A stretch of 64,000 bases of DNA from Cellulophaga baltica (GCF_900102165.1 NZ_FNBD01000001.1:311701-375700); one strand, 5' to 3'. Numbered from the stretch's first letter, positions 54,396-63,647 are shown. Numbers and translations are program-made. Notes: a model not told the origin generated them from the sequence alone.

Positions 54396-55220
54396 TTAAA
54401 TTTTAAATGTTACCACTGGTATAGTTGAGTGGTTTGCAACATCTTCTCCTATGCTTCCCATGAAGAAGTGAGATATCCCTTTTCTACCATGGGTAGGTAT
54501 CCCTATAATATCTATGCCTTGAGATTCTGCATAATTAATCACACCCATCTCTACAGTGTAATCATTATATATTTTCACATCAATAAAGTCTGGCCCCACA
54601 AGACTGGAGAACTTATCTATTTTAGCAGTGATATCTTCCGTACTCAAGAAGTTATCTCCAGGCGTATTGATATATACAATATGAAGCGTTACAGAAAACT
54701 GATCTGCTATATATTTTGCACGTTGGTAAGCATTAATATTTTCTTCTTTTAGATCGCAAGCAAATACCATCGTTTTAGGTGTAAAATCATCCAATCTATG
54801 TTTTACAACTAGCACAGGAACTTCTGAATTACGAACAACCTTTTCGGTATTAGATCCTACAAAGATTTCCATGATACCATCAGTACCATGAGAACCCATA
54901 ATGATCATATCTGCGTCATTTGCTTCCGCTACTTCATTTACTTCACTAAATACTTTAAAATGCTTTATAATTGGCTTTACCTCAACATCTTTTAAATAAG
55001 GCTTATTTAAAAAATCTGAGAAACGTTTTTCAGCTAATTTTAATAAGAATACGGTTTGCTCAGGATGAGCACCTTCTGCTCCCGTGATATAGGCCTGGTT
55101 CAACTCTAACATATGCAGTGCAAAAATTTTAGAATTGTGTTTCTTAGCTAATGAAACAGCTGCCTTTAAAGCGTTTTCCGATTGTATCGAAAAGTCTACT
55201 GGTACAATAATATTTTTCAT
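54396..55220 (-). CDS. Tandem universal stress protein (Usp)
   Basis: The 274-residue protein has two Usp domains: MKNIIVPVDFSIQSENALKAAVSLA with DMIIMGSHGTDGIMEIFVGSNTEKVVRNSEVPVLVV, and KTMVFACDLKEENINAYQRA with DIIGIPTHGRKGISHFFMGSIGEDVANHSTIPVVTF. Both keep the G-2X-G-9X-G(S) ATP pattern, unlike the paralogue at 43187 where the second copy is degenerate. It lies 23 bp after hemN on the same strand and so shares the boxed hemN promoter. Confidence 0.94.
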   Translation of the reverse strand: MKNIIVPVDFSIQSENALKAAVSLAKKHNSKIFALHMLELNQAYITGAEGAHPEQTVFLLKLAEKRFSDFLNKPYLKDVEVKPIIKHFKVFSEVNEVAEANDADMIIMGSHGTDGIMEIFVGSNTEKVVRNSEVPVLVVKHRLDDFTPKTMVFACDLKEENINAYQRAKYIADQFSVTLHIVYINTPGDNFLSTEDITAKIDKFSSLVGPDFIDVKIYNDYTVEMGVINYAESQGIDIIGIPTHGRKGISHFFMGSIGEDVANHSTIPVVTFKI

Positions 55221-55243
55221 AGTTTATACTTAAGAGGTTAAAT

Positions 55244-56605
55244 TTATATGGTCATAGAAAAGAGCCTAGTCTCAGGCGCTTTTCGTTGTAAATGCATATC
55301 AAAAGCCATACAGATATTTCTAATAAATGGCCTTCCTTTTTCAAGCACAGTAATTTTACCGGCATCCATTTGTAATAAATCATCTGCTTGCATTTCAGCT
55401 AATTTATCAAAGGAGATACGAAGCTCTAAATCCTGAATCTCTTTTGCTGTAAAAACGGTTTCGAATTTGCACATTAAATTTAGAATATGTTTTCTAATTA
55501 TGGTGTCTTCATCCGTTAAAATATGACCTCTATAAATAGGAATAATTGCATTCGCTACTAAGTGTTCATATTCTTCCAAGCTTTTAACATTTTGAGCAAA
55601 ACTATACCAACTGTCACTAATACTAGAGGCTCCTAAACCTACCATTAGTTGCGTTTTTGATGCGGTATAGCCCATAAAATTTCTATGGAGCTCACCACTA
55701 ATCATTGCTTTATATAGACTATCTGTTTTCAAAGCAAAATGATCCATACCAATTTCTTCATAGCCTACCTCCGCTAAGCGTTTTTTACCCGTTTCGTATT
55801 GCATGCGTTTTTCTTCTGCCGTAGGCAAATCAGCATCACTATACCCGCGCTGACCATTTCCTTTTAACCATGGCACATGTGCATAGCTATAGAAAGCCAA
55901 ACGGTCTGGCATTAATGATTTTGTTTTCAAAATGGTTTCTTCTACATCTACTATAGTTTGATGCGGCAAACCAAAAATAATGTCATGCCCAATAGAGGTA
56001 TAGCCAATTTCTCGAGCAGCTTCCGTAACTTTTTTTACATTTTCAAAAGGTTGTACTCTATGTATAGCTTTCTGCACTTTTTCATTATAATCCTGTACAC
56101 CAAAACTTACTCTTCTAAAACCAACATTATATAAAGCCTGTAAATGTTCCTTGGTTGTATTATTAGGGTGTCCTTCAAAACTAAATTCATACCCATCTGC
56201 CTTATCTGCTATTTTAAAAATACCTTTAATCAGGTATTCCAGATTTTCTGGAGCGAAAAAGGTGGGTGTACCTCCTCCCAAATGAAGTTCCTTTACTTTT
56301 GGCTTTTCAGAAAATAAATTACAATACAATTGCCACTCCTTAAGAACTGTTTTTAAATATGGTACTTCTACTTCATGACGTTTAGTAATGCGTTTATGAC
56401 AGCCACAAAAAGTACACATACTTTCACAAAAAGGTAAATGTATATACAAACTAATGCCTTCGGTGCTGTTGCTCTCATCAAAACTCTGAATTAAGGTAGA
56501 CTCCCATTTTTTACCTGAGAAATTAGTTATATCCCAATAAGGAACTGTGGGGTAACTTGTATATCTAGGACCGGGAACGTTATATTTCTGAACTAAAGTG
56601 CACAT
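55244..56605 (-). CDS. hemN: Oxygen-independent coproporphyrinogen III dehydrogenase
   Basis: The 453-residue radical SAM enzyme shows LHLPFCESMCTFCGCHKRI-type spacing CX3CX2CXC, the four-Cys pattern that marks true HemN, plus LHLGGGTPTFFAP and the GFRRVSFGVQDYN, IGHDIIFGLPHQT and PWLKGNGQRGY motifs. It converts coproporphyrinogen III to protoporphyrinogen IX without O2. Its promoter has an Fnr-like box and an exact -7 element, which fits haem supply for the cbb3 oxidase under low oxygen. It heads a two-gene operon with usp. Confidence 0.97.
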   Translation of the reverse strand: MCTLVQKYNVPGPRYTSYPTVPYWDITNFSGKKWESTLIQSFDESNSTEGISLYIHLPFCESMCTFCGCHKRITKRHEVEVPYLKTVLKEWQLYCNLFSEKPKVKELHLGGGTPTFFAPENLEYLIKGIFKIADKADGYEFSFEGHPNNTTKEHLQALYNVGFRRVSFGVQDYNEKVQKAIHRVQPFENVKKVTEAAREIGYTSIGHDIIFGLPHQTIVDVEETILKTKSLMPDRLAFYSYAHVPWLKGNGQRGYSDADLPTAEEKRMQYETGKKRLAEVGYEEIGMDHFALKTDSLYKAMISGELHRNFMGYTASKTQLMVGLGASSISDSWYSFAQNVKSLEEYEHLVANAIIPIYRGHILTDEDTIIRKHILNLMCKFETVFTAKEIQDLELRISFDKLAEMQADDLLQMDAGKITVLEKGRPFIRNICMAFDMHLQRKAPETRLFSMTI

Positions 56606-56622
56606 GGGTATTGTATTTTCTA

Positions 56623-56665
56623 CAAACCTACTATTGTTAGAAATGAAAAAATATGATAATTGTCA
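56623..56665 (-). promoter_or_regulatory. Fnr-like box and -7 element of hemN
   Basis: TGATAATTGTCA (56654-56665) precedes a -7 element TAGGTTTG (minus strand, 56623-56630), an exact TAnnTTTG match. Centre-to-centre distance is 33 bp, so the box is near -41, the classical class II activator position. Confidence 0.8.
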
Positions 56666-56692
56666 GTTCAAATCTATTAGTAAAGCAACGCT

Positions 56693-57157
56693 CTATTCTG
56701 TGCAGAAGCTAATATGCCGATTCACATTTTCCTCAATAGATATAAAAGTTTCTATAGCACTAATTCCACTAATAGTAAGTATTGCATTTTGGTACACATT
56801 TCTATAGTGCTCAGAATCTCTAGCATGCATCTTCACAAAAATGTCATACTTCCCTGTGGTATGATTTACTTGAACCACTTCCGGAATTCTCTTCAATTGT
56901 TCGATCACCAATTTGTAAAGTCCTATTTCTTTTAAAAAAACACCAAGAAACATCGTTAAATTCCAATCCATTTTAGCATAATCAATACTCAATGTTGCCC
57001 CCTTTATAATTTCTAAATCCTTCATTTTCTTAATCCTCATATGAACAGTTCCCGGTGAAATTTTTGCTTTCTTGGCCACCTCTGTAAAAGGCATTTGAGC
57101 ACATTCAGATAAAATTTTCAATAATGTATAATCTACGGTATCTAATTTATCCTTCAT
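56693..57157 (-). CDS. Lrp/AsnC-family transcriptional regulator
   Basis: The 154-residue protein has the Lrp helix-turn-helix (about 5-60: LDTVDYTLLKILSECAQMPF, EVAKKAKISPGTVHMRIKKM) and the RAM effector domain (about 70-150: MFLGVFLKEIGLYKLVIEQL, VVQVNHTTGKYDIFVKMHAR). Such proteins respond to amino acids. It is divergent, across 554 bp, from a TonB receptor-lipoprotein-aminotransferase cluster and is the natural candidate to regulate it. Downstream is hemN on the same strand. Confidence 0.92.
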   Translation of the reverse strand: MKDKLDTVDYTLLKILSECAQMPFTEVAKKAKISPGTVHMRIKKMKDLEIIKGATLSIDYAKMDWNLTMFLGVFLKEIGLYKLVIEQLKRIPEVVQVNHTTGKYDIFVKMHARDSEHYRNVYQNAILTISGISAIETFISIEENVNRHISFCTE

Positions 57158-57711
57158 TTTAATAGTGTGTTTGGGGTTAAAAAATAATTATATCTATAAA
57201 CGAACTTACAGGAAATGTGTTAAAATTATTGAAGTAAAATCAAACATATCAATATATACATGAAAATAAATTAAAGATTATATAAAAACAATAATTATAA
57301 TTCAAATAACACCACTATCCATTATCATATCAATAAGCAAGACACCTTAAAATTTTTAATATCCTAAAAATGAATATGAACCCCAAAATATCAATGAATC
57401 AATTTTATAGGGAGAAAAAATAGAAAATCTAAAAAATCAATAGATTTAAGCATAAAAATTAATTATTTGTTGGTTTTTAGCAAAAACAATAAATTAAATT
57501 CACTGTTTTAGCTCTTTTACTGATTTTTATTTATCAATAACAATAATTAATATTGAGCTAATAAAAAATACACTTTTTATTACACAGTAAAGTTTCCGGA
57601 ACTTTTCTTTTTTAGAATTTAATAATACCTATTTCCTATACCCCTTTTAATCACGAGAATAAAAAGGAGCGTATTCAGGGTATTATGTTAATAACCAAAA
57701 ACCCTCTGAAA
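57158..57711. other. 554-bp AT-rich divergent region between lrp and the TonB receptor
   Basis: No coding frame or RNA gene is seen. It is very A/T-rich and holds several short direct words (ACAATAATTA, AAATTAATTA). A GC island at 57594-57601 (TTCCGGAA, flanked by AAAGT/ACTTT) stands out. The length suits multiple Lrp-type binding sites with DNA bending, but no specific site can be fixed by eye. Confidence 0.5.
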
Positions 57712-60636
57712 ATGAAGAAATTCTTTCTATCACTACTCCTATGTAATACGCTACTAGTAGTAAACGCCCAAGATATTGACATCAAAGGCAAAATCATTGA
57801 TGATTTAGGCGAACCCCTATCCGGAGCTAATGTTATTATCAAAGGCACCTCAAAAGGAGCTATTTCAAATTTCGATGGAGAATTTAGCATCATAGCACCA
57901 CCCACCGGAATTCTATTATTTTCCTCACTAGGCTTTGCCTCCAAAGAAATTAAAATAAATAACAGAACCTATATATCTGTACAACTTGATGCATCTGCAC
58001 AACAATTAGCAGGCATGGTGGTAGTTGGTTCTAGAGGACAGGCCAGAACAAAACTAGAAACCGCTTCTCCTGTAGACGTCATTAGTATTGCTACACAAAG
58101 TATTAATATGCCACAATTAGGTTTGGCCGAAATGTTAGTAGCATCGGCACCCTCTTTCAGTGCTTTTAAATCTCAAGGGGGAGATTTATCTTCTTCTGTT
58201 GACCCTCCTACATTAAGAGGTTTGGCACCAAACCAAATGTTGGTATTAATTAATGGAAAAAGGAGACATACCTCTGCACTGTTAGCGGCATCGCAAACCG
58301 GCAGTCCGGCAAATGCTGTAGACATGAGTTTTATTGCTCCTGAGTCCATTGATCGTGTAGAAATTCTAAGAGATGGGGCCTCTGCTCAATACGGATCTGA
58401 TGCCATTGCTGGAGTAATGAATGTCGTATTAAAAAAAGGAACCAATAAATTTAGTGGTAGCTTAACTATGGGTGGGTATCCAAACAAAGCTCCAGATTTG
58501 AGCGACACTGATGTGAGTGAAGAAAGTCAGGCTTTACTTTCTGATACTGAAGCAGACGGTTTAAATTACCAACTATCTACCAACTACGGTATAGGCTTTG
58601 AAAATGGCGGATATCTAAATTTAACAGGAACCTATAGACAAGCAGAAAAAACAATTAGACCTAATATTAGTGATGCTACACCATACGGTGAAGCTTACTT
58701 AAACAACCAAAGAACCGATACTCAAGGAAATATAATTATCACCAATCCTGAATTGATAGCGGCACAGGCTTCAGGCAATACAGCATTAGCTTCTGATCTT
58801 ACTACGGATGCAGGTTTAATGGCTGCTCGTGGATTAACCTCAAAAGATTTTTCTACCTATGCAGGATCAGCAGGGTCTAAACTAGGTGTTATTTCATACA
58901 ACATGGCGCTCCCTATTTCTGGAGAAACAGAATTCTACTCTTTCGGAGATTTTGGATACAAATACACAGATGCATTTAGTTGCTTTTTTAGAAGACCTGC
59001 TCAAGCAGATAGGGCAAATTTTGATTTATACCCTAACGGATTTAGACCACAAATAGAAACCACCCAAACAAACATAGGTTTTACAAGTGGTATTGAAGGA
59101 AAACTAGGTGATTTTGATTTTGATTTTAGTAATACCTATGGGCGTAATAAAATGACCTATGATATGTTCAACACTTTTAACGCGAGTTTACAATCTGCAT
59201 CTCCTACCGCCATGAACCTTGGTACACACAGTTTTTATCAAAATACAATGAACTTTGATATTTCAAGATATTACGATGATATTCTTTCTGGATTCAATAT
59301 CGCTATTGGTACAGAATTAAGGGTAGAAAATTATAAAATTCTGGCAGGGCAAGCAGAAAGTTATGAAGCTGGTGATGCAGGAATATATACTGCTACAGAA
59401 GATAACGAGGCGTTAATTGGTCCTGATGGATTTCCGTTAGAGGATCTTAATTCTGAACCAATTGTTGATGTTAATGGAGACCCCGTAATACTAGAATATG
59501 CTGGGGTAAGCCAATCTTTTAATAAAGTATACAGTCCAAACTGCCAATGTTTTAGAGGTTTTGCACCAGGTAATGAAAGTGATGCATACCGTTCTGTAAC
59601 TGCTGCTTATCTAGATATGGAATTAGATGTTACCAAAAAATGGTTTGTAAGTACTGCATTTAGAACAGAAAATTATTCCGATTTTGGAGGCGTATTTACA
59701 GGGAAATTTGCTACTAGATATTCCATCTTTGATAATTTTGCTATTAGAGGTTCTTTTAGTTCTGGTTTTAGAGCGCCTTCATTGCAGGAATTAAATTACT
59801 CCCATACCTATACCTTTTTCGTTGGTCTAGACCCATTTGATGGCACTTTATATCCAAATACAAGTACTGCAGCTAAAGCTTTAGGTATTCCTAAGCTTAC
59901 CGAAGAAAAGTCTACCAACCTAAGCATTGGTTTTACTACAAAATTATTCAATAAACTAGAACTTACCGTTGATGCCTATGCTATTGATATTAAAGATCGA
60001 ATTTTTGAAACCAGTGAGTTTGATGCTAGTGACGCTCCTGTTTTAGAACCAATTATAGGGTCAGGACTTGCTGCGTTTAGAATTAACGGTGGTGACGTTA
60101 AAACAAAAGGAATCGAAATTGTAGCTAATTACAATGACCGTATCGGAGATGGCATGTTAGGGCTAATGGTATCAGGAGTTTTCAGAGAAAACACTTTTGA
60201 AAATTCTAATGTTCCTGATTTAAACACCGTACTTTCTGATGCAGATGTAGAAGGAAAATATGTAAATAGATCCAGTATTGGTCAATTTGAAACGGGCACA
60301 CCAAACACTACTTTAATTGGTTCTGCAACCTACAGCCTAGGAAAATGGTCTAGCATGTTAAGAGGTAGTTTCTTTGGCGAGGTTACCACCTTAGACAATA
60401 CACTGAATGACGCTGGCCTTTATGACGATCAAACTTTTTCTAGCGAATTTATTACAGATATAGGAATAACTTATAAAGCAACTGAACATATAAGTTTAAC
60501 AGTTGGTGGAAATAATATTTTTAATAATTATCCAGATATTCTTATCGCCGCAAATAGAGGGTTCTATTTGTATTCTAACTACCAACAAGGCTCTAATGGC
60601 TCCTATTATTTTGGCAGACTAAGCTTTTCTTTCTAA
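57712..60636 (+). CDS. TonB-dependent receptor (non-SusC) with carboxypeptidase-like N-terminal domain
   Basis: From the ATG at 57712 (MKKFFLSLLLCNTLLVVNAQ) the product has 974 residues. The signal peptide ends at NAQ, then a carboxypeptidase-D-like domain (about 22-105), a plug (GMVVVGSRGQARTKLETASP, RGLAPNQMLVLINGKRRHTSALL, VEILRDGASAQYGSDAIAGVM) and a beta-barrel ending GSYYFGRLSFSF. No SusD follows, so it is not a glycan pair. The receptor has a Cys pair in SPNCQCFRGF. The substrate may be an amino-acid derivative or siderophore-like molecule, since the next genes are a lipoprotein and an aminotransferase. Confidence 0.93.
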   Translation: MKKFFLSLLLCNTLLVVNAQDIDIKGKIIDDLGEPLSGANVIIKGTSKGAISNFDGEFSIIAPPTGILLFSSLGFASKEIKINNRTYISVQLDASAQQLAGMVVVGSRGQARTKLETASPVDVISIATQSINMPQLGLAEMLVASAPSFSAFKSQGGDLSSSVDPPTLRGLAPNQMLVLINGKRRHTSALLAASQTGSPANAVDMSFIAPESIDRVEILRDGASAQYGSDAIAGVMNVVLKKGTNKFSGSLTMGGYPNKAPDLSDTDVSEESQALLSDTEADGLNYQLSTNYGIGFENGGYLNLTGTYRQAEKTIRPNISDATPYGEAYLNNQRTDTQGNIIITNPELIAAQASGNTALASDLTTDAGLMAARGLTSKDFSTYAGSAGSKLGVISYNMALPISGETEFYSFGDFGYKYTDAFSCFFRRPAQADRANFDLYPNGFRPQIETTQTNIGFTSGIEGKLGDFDFDFSNTYGRNKMTYDMFNTFNASLQSASPTAMNLGTHSFYQNTMNFDISRYYDDILSGFNIAIGTELRVENYKILAGQAESYEAGDAGIYTATEDNEALIGPDGFPLEDLNSEPIVDVNGDPVILEYAGVSQSFNKVYSPNCQCFRGFAPGNESDAYRSVTAAYLDMELDVTKKWFVSTAFRTENYSDFGGVFTGKFATRYSIFDNFAIRGSFSSGFRAPSLQELNYSHTYTFFVGLDPFDGTLYPNTSTAAKALGIPKLTEEKSTNLSIGFTTKLFNKLELTVDAYAIDIKDRIFETSEFDASDAPVLEPIIGSGLAAFRINGGDVKTKGIEIVANYNDRIGDGMLGLMVSGVFRENTFENSNVPDLNTVLSDADVEGKYVNRSSIGQFETGTPNTTLIGSATYSLGKWSSMLRGSFFGEVTTLDNTLNDAGLYDDQTFSSEFITDIGITYKATEHISLTVGGNNIFNNYPDILIAANRGFYLYSNYQQGSNGSYYFGRLSFSF

Positions 60637-60657
60637 TCAATTAAAAAAGATATCACG

Positions 60658-61155
60658 ATGAAGACCTATATAAAACAAATAAGTATCCTATTTTTCTTAC
60701 TAATCATCACTTCTTGCGAATCTGATAAACTCGAAGCAATTACAACCGCTGCAGATGGAGGCGGGACACTCACTTCCTATATCGCATATACCATAGATGC
60801 TACAGATCCTTCTGGCACCAATGTATACGGACGAGTTGTTTTCTGGAAAAACAGTCTAGAACAAACTTTAGTACAAATTTCTGTTTACAATACCGAAACA
60901 GCAGAAATCTACCCTGCCCTAATTTTAGAAGGAGCTATAGGCAGCGAAATAACAACTTTAGAAGATCTTGGAACCGTTTCCGGTGATACGGGAGAATTAA
61001 GTGATAGCAAATTTTATGTTATCAGCGATACTACATTTTATGATTCCATTTTAACCTTAGATGCTCACATAAGTATTTACCTAAACACCATAGATGGTAC
61101 TCTTATAGCAGAAGGGGGCTTAGGATCTAATGCTGAGCCCGTAGAACAGAATTAA
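60658..61155 (+). CDS. Hypothetical lipoprotein
   Basis: The 165-residue protein has a lipobox ending at Cys20 (LIITSC). The mature part is beta-rich (YIAYTIDATDPSGTNVYGRV, LVQISVYNTETAEIYPALIL) and carries acidic Asp/Glu-rich loops. The arrangement of strands with repeated GxxxT turns resembles a CHRD-type fold, but I do not recognise it for certain. It lies 21 bp after the TonB receptor and 25 bp before the aminotransferase, and is likely a binding or accessory protein of that system. Confidence 0.75.
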   Translation: MKTYIKQISILFFLLIITSCESDKLEAITTAADGGGTLTSYIAYTIDATDPSGTNVYGRVVFWKNSLEQTLVQISVYNTETAEIYPALILEGAIGSEITTLEDLGTVSGDTGELSDSKFYVISDTTFYDSILTLDAHISIYLNTIDGTLIAEGGLGSNAEPVEQN

Positions 61156-61180
61156 TTTTTTAACTTAATAAGCACGTAAT

Positions 61181-62371
61181 ATGAAAACAACAGTAAACAG
61201 AAGAGATTGGCTCAAAAGAGGTGTTCTCACAGCGGCAGGAGTTGTAGCAGCTCCCTATTTATCCTATGGAGCATTTTCATCAGAACCTTTAAAATTAGAT
61301 TCTCAAGGCAATTTACCGTACACTCCTTTTTTCAAAGAGTTTCTACCCCTTAACGCAACACTACCCCTGGAGCTTGCTGCAAAACTAAATGCAAATGAAA
61401 ACCCTTACGGCCCTTCCTCTAAAGCTATTGCAGCCGTAGGAGAAAATGCGTTCAGAGGAAACAGATATGCTTGGACAGAATTGTTTGATTTAATGGATAA
61501 AATTGCCCTACAAGAAGGGGTAAAGCAAGAAAATATAATGATGGGTCCTGGATCCTCTGATCTGTTAGAAAAAACAGCGATGGTATTCTTCCAAAATGGA
61601 GGAAATATTGTATCGGCAGACCCATCTTACATGTCACTTATTAAAGTGGCTGAGGCCACTGGAGCAACTTGGAAAGCTATTCCTTTAAAATCTGATTGGT
61701 CGCATGATTTAGCGGCAATGGAGGCTGCAATAGATGCTGAAACAAAATTGGTATATATCTGTAATCCCAACAACCCTACAGGAAGTATGACAGACCATAC
61801 CGAATTGGTAGATTTCTGTAAAAGAGTGGCAGATAAGGTTCCTATTTTTGTAGATGAAGCCTACTTAGGCTTTTTAGAAGATAGTGCACAAAAAAGCATG
61901 ATTTCCCTAATTAATGAAGGAAAAAATGTAATTATAGCCAGAACATTCTCAAAGATTCATGGCATGGCAGGTTTACGTGTAGGATATGCCGTTGCTTTGC
62001 CGGAAACATTGGGTATCATTCAAAAAATTACGAGAGGCGGAATGGGGATTTCTTTTCCTTCTATCTATGCAGCTACTGCCAGCATGGATGATCTGGCCTT
62101 TCAAAACAAATCAAGAAAATTAAATAAAGAATGTAGAGAATATGTCTATAAAAACTTAGACAGAATGGGTTTCAAATATGTTCCTTCTTCTACAAGTTTT
62201 ATCATATTCCCCATCGAAATGGATGGTAAAGAGTTTTTAGAAAAAATGACGGCACAGAAAGTTGGCGTTCGTGCATTTGAGTTCTTTGATAAGAATTGGT
62301 GTCGTGTTAGTATGGGCACGATGGACGAAATGAAATTATTTACTGCAGCCTTAGAAAAAGTGCTTATCTAA
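61181..62371 (+). CDS. Tat-exported histidinol-phosphate-aminotransferase-like PLP enzyme
   Basis: The 396-residue protein begins with a twin-arginine signal (NRRDWLKRGVLTAAGVVAAP), so it is predicted to be exported folded. The remainder is a fold-type I aminotransferase like HisC: KLNANENPYGPSSKAI, the MGPGSSDLLEKTAMVF pocket, CNPNNPTGSM, DEAYLGF, PLP lysine in RTFSKIHGMAGLRVGYA, and FCRVSMGTMDEM for carboxylate binding (read as WCRVSMGTMDE). HisC in histidine synthesis is cytoplasmic, so an exported copy implies another role, such as acting on imported amino acids in the periplasm. It follows the TonB receptor and lipoprotein genes. Confidence 0.9.
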   Translation: MKTTVNRRDWLKRGVLTAAGVVAAPYLSYGAFSSEPLKLDSQGNLPYTPFFKEFLPLNATLPLELAAKLNANENPYGPSSKAIAAVGENAFRGNRYAWTELFDLMDKIALQEGVKQENIMMGPGSSDLLEKTAMVFFQNGGNIVSADPSYMSLIKVAEATGATWKAIPLKSDWSHDLAAMEAAIDAETKLVYICNPNNPTGSMTDHTELVDFCKRVADKVPIFVDEAYLGFLEDSAQKSMISLINEGKNVIIARTFSKIHGMAGLRVGYAVALPETLGIIQKITRGGMGISFPSIYAATASMDDLAFQNKSRKLNKECREYVYKNLDRMGFKYVPSSTSFIIFPIEMDGKEFLEKMTAQKVGVRAFEFFDKNWCRVSMGTMDEMKLFTAALEKVLI

Positions 62372-62382
62372 GTTAGTAAATT

Positions 62383-62444
62383 GGCCCGGGAGCCTGTTGT
62401 TACTTGCATTGCCTTGATTCAAGTAACACGTGCTCTTTAGGGCC
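62383..62444 (+). other. Nested stem-loop in the leader of the AEC transporter gene
   Basis: Three inverted pairs are nested: GGCCC/GGGCC (62383-62387 and 62440-62444), GAGC/GCTC (62390-62393 and 62432-62435) and GTTACTTG/CAAGTAAC (62399-62406 and 62420-62427). It begins 12 bp after the aminotransferase stop and ends 54 bp before the transporter start. No strong T run follows, so it may be a regulatory RNA or a weak terminator. No known riboswitch class is recognised. Confidence 0.55.
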
Positions 62445-62498
62445 TATTCTCTTTTAGTATTCAAAAAACAAACTATCAATTTTTTAAAATCCTTGTAT

Positions 62499-63647
62499 AT
62501 GAATATTGCATTTCAAAAAACACTGGAACTCTTGCTCATAATTGGCATCGGCGTTTTTTTACAAAAAAAAGTCGCAAAGAGTGATTTGAAAGGAATAAAG
62601 GTGTTAATCTTAAGCGTTGCTCTACCTGCGGTAATTTTTGTCGCTTTACTAAAAATTAAATTAGAAAGCTCGCTTTTAATATTTCCTATTTTAGCACTTA
62701 GCTTTAACCTACTTATGCTACTTGCTTCTAAATATTACATTAGTAAAACGCTACCTACTAAAGACAATGCTAGGAAAAGAACTATGATGTTATTATTACC
62801 ATCATTAGCTCCTGGACTATCCTGTTTTCCTTTCATTGTTGTTTATTTAGGGGATGATTATTTGGCTTTATCTGCCCTAGCCGACGTTGGTAATAAAATA
62901 TTTGTGTTAATCATGTTATACATGCTAGCGATGCATTGGTACAACATAAGAAGCATTAAGGATGCCAAAACCTCCATGAAAAATAAGCTAAAAGGCTTGG
63001 TTTTATCGCTATTAAACGAGCCTATTAATCTTGTCATGATTATAGCGCTACTATTATTAGCATTTGGTTTAAACCTTTCTAGTCTTCCAGATTTTCTTGG
63101 AAACACTATAACCAGTTTAAGTACTATCATGGCCCCTCTGGTATTATTATTCATAGGAATGGCTGTTAGAATAAACGCAAGCGAATTTTCATTAATCCTT
63201 ACCTTATTAGCCAGAAGAGCCGGAGTAACATTTCTAATTTCAGCCGTGGTTGTCTTAGCATTTCCTGTACTAGCCTCAAGTATGATTCTTTTTATAATAG
63301 TCTTCCCTCAAAGTTCTTGTAGTTTTTGGCCCTTTGCCCATATGAGTGCCATAGCCAGTTTAGAAGATAAAGACAAACAAACAAAACCAACATTTGATAT
63401 CGATTTTGCCGTAAATGTGCTTGCATGTTCTCTACCTTTTTCTACACTATTAATTATTGGTGTATTTTCTTTTAGCGAATTATTTGTCAATCCTTTCACT
63501 ATTCTAATTTCTGGCGTTTCTTTGCTTGCTATTTCTTACACTCCTACTCTTTTAAAGGTATTAAAAAAAGTGAAGTCTCACTCTGACAATCATATAGATG
63601 CGATGTCTTTAAACTTAGAAGCACAGAACAATGAAAATAAAGACTAA
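62499..63647 (+). CDS. AEC-family membrane transporter
   Basis: The start at 62499 (MNIAFQKTLELLLIIGIGVF) gives 382 residues and skips upstream frame that overlaps the stem-loop region; an ATG at 62430 would add 23. About ten helices are visible. The sequence GVFLQKKVAKSDLKGIKVLIL, VALPAVIFVALL and the symmetrical second half (FLGNTITSLSTIMAPLVLLF) match the AEC (auxin efflux carrier/malonate-type) family. The ligand in bacteria is usually an organic or amino acid anion. It follows the aminotransferase by 127 bp and might carry a product of that enzyme. It is longer than most AEC proteins (about 310-320). Confidence 0.82.
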   Translation: MNIAFQKTLELLLIIGIGVFLQKKVAKSDLKGIKVLILSVALPAVIFVALLKIKLESSLLIFPILALSFNLLMLLASKYYISKTLPTKDNARKRTMMLLLPSLAPGLSCFPFIVVYLGDDYLALSALADVGNKIFVLIMLYMLAMHWYNIRSIKDAKTSMKNKLKGLVLSLLNEPINLVMIIALLLLAFGLNLSSLPDFLGNTITSLSTIMAPLVLLFIGMAVRINASEFSLILTLLARRAGVTFLISAVVVLAFPVLASSMILFIIVFPQSSCSFWPFAHMSAIASLEDKDKQTKPTFDIDFAVNVLACSLPFSTLLIIGVFSFSELFVNPFTILISGVSLLAISYTPTLLKVLKKVKSHSDNHIDAMSLNLEAQNNENKD

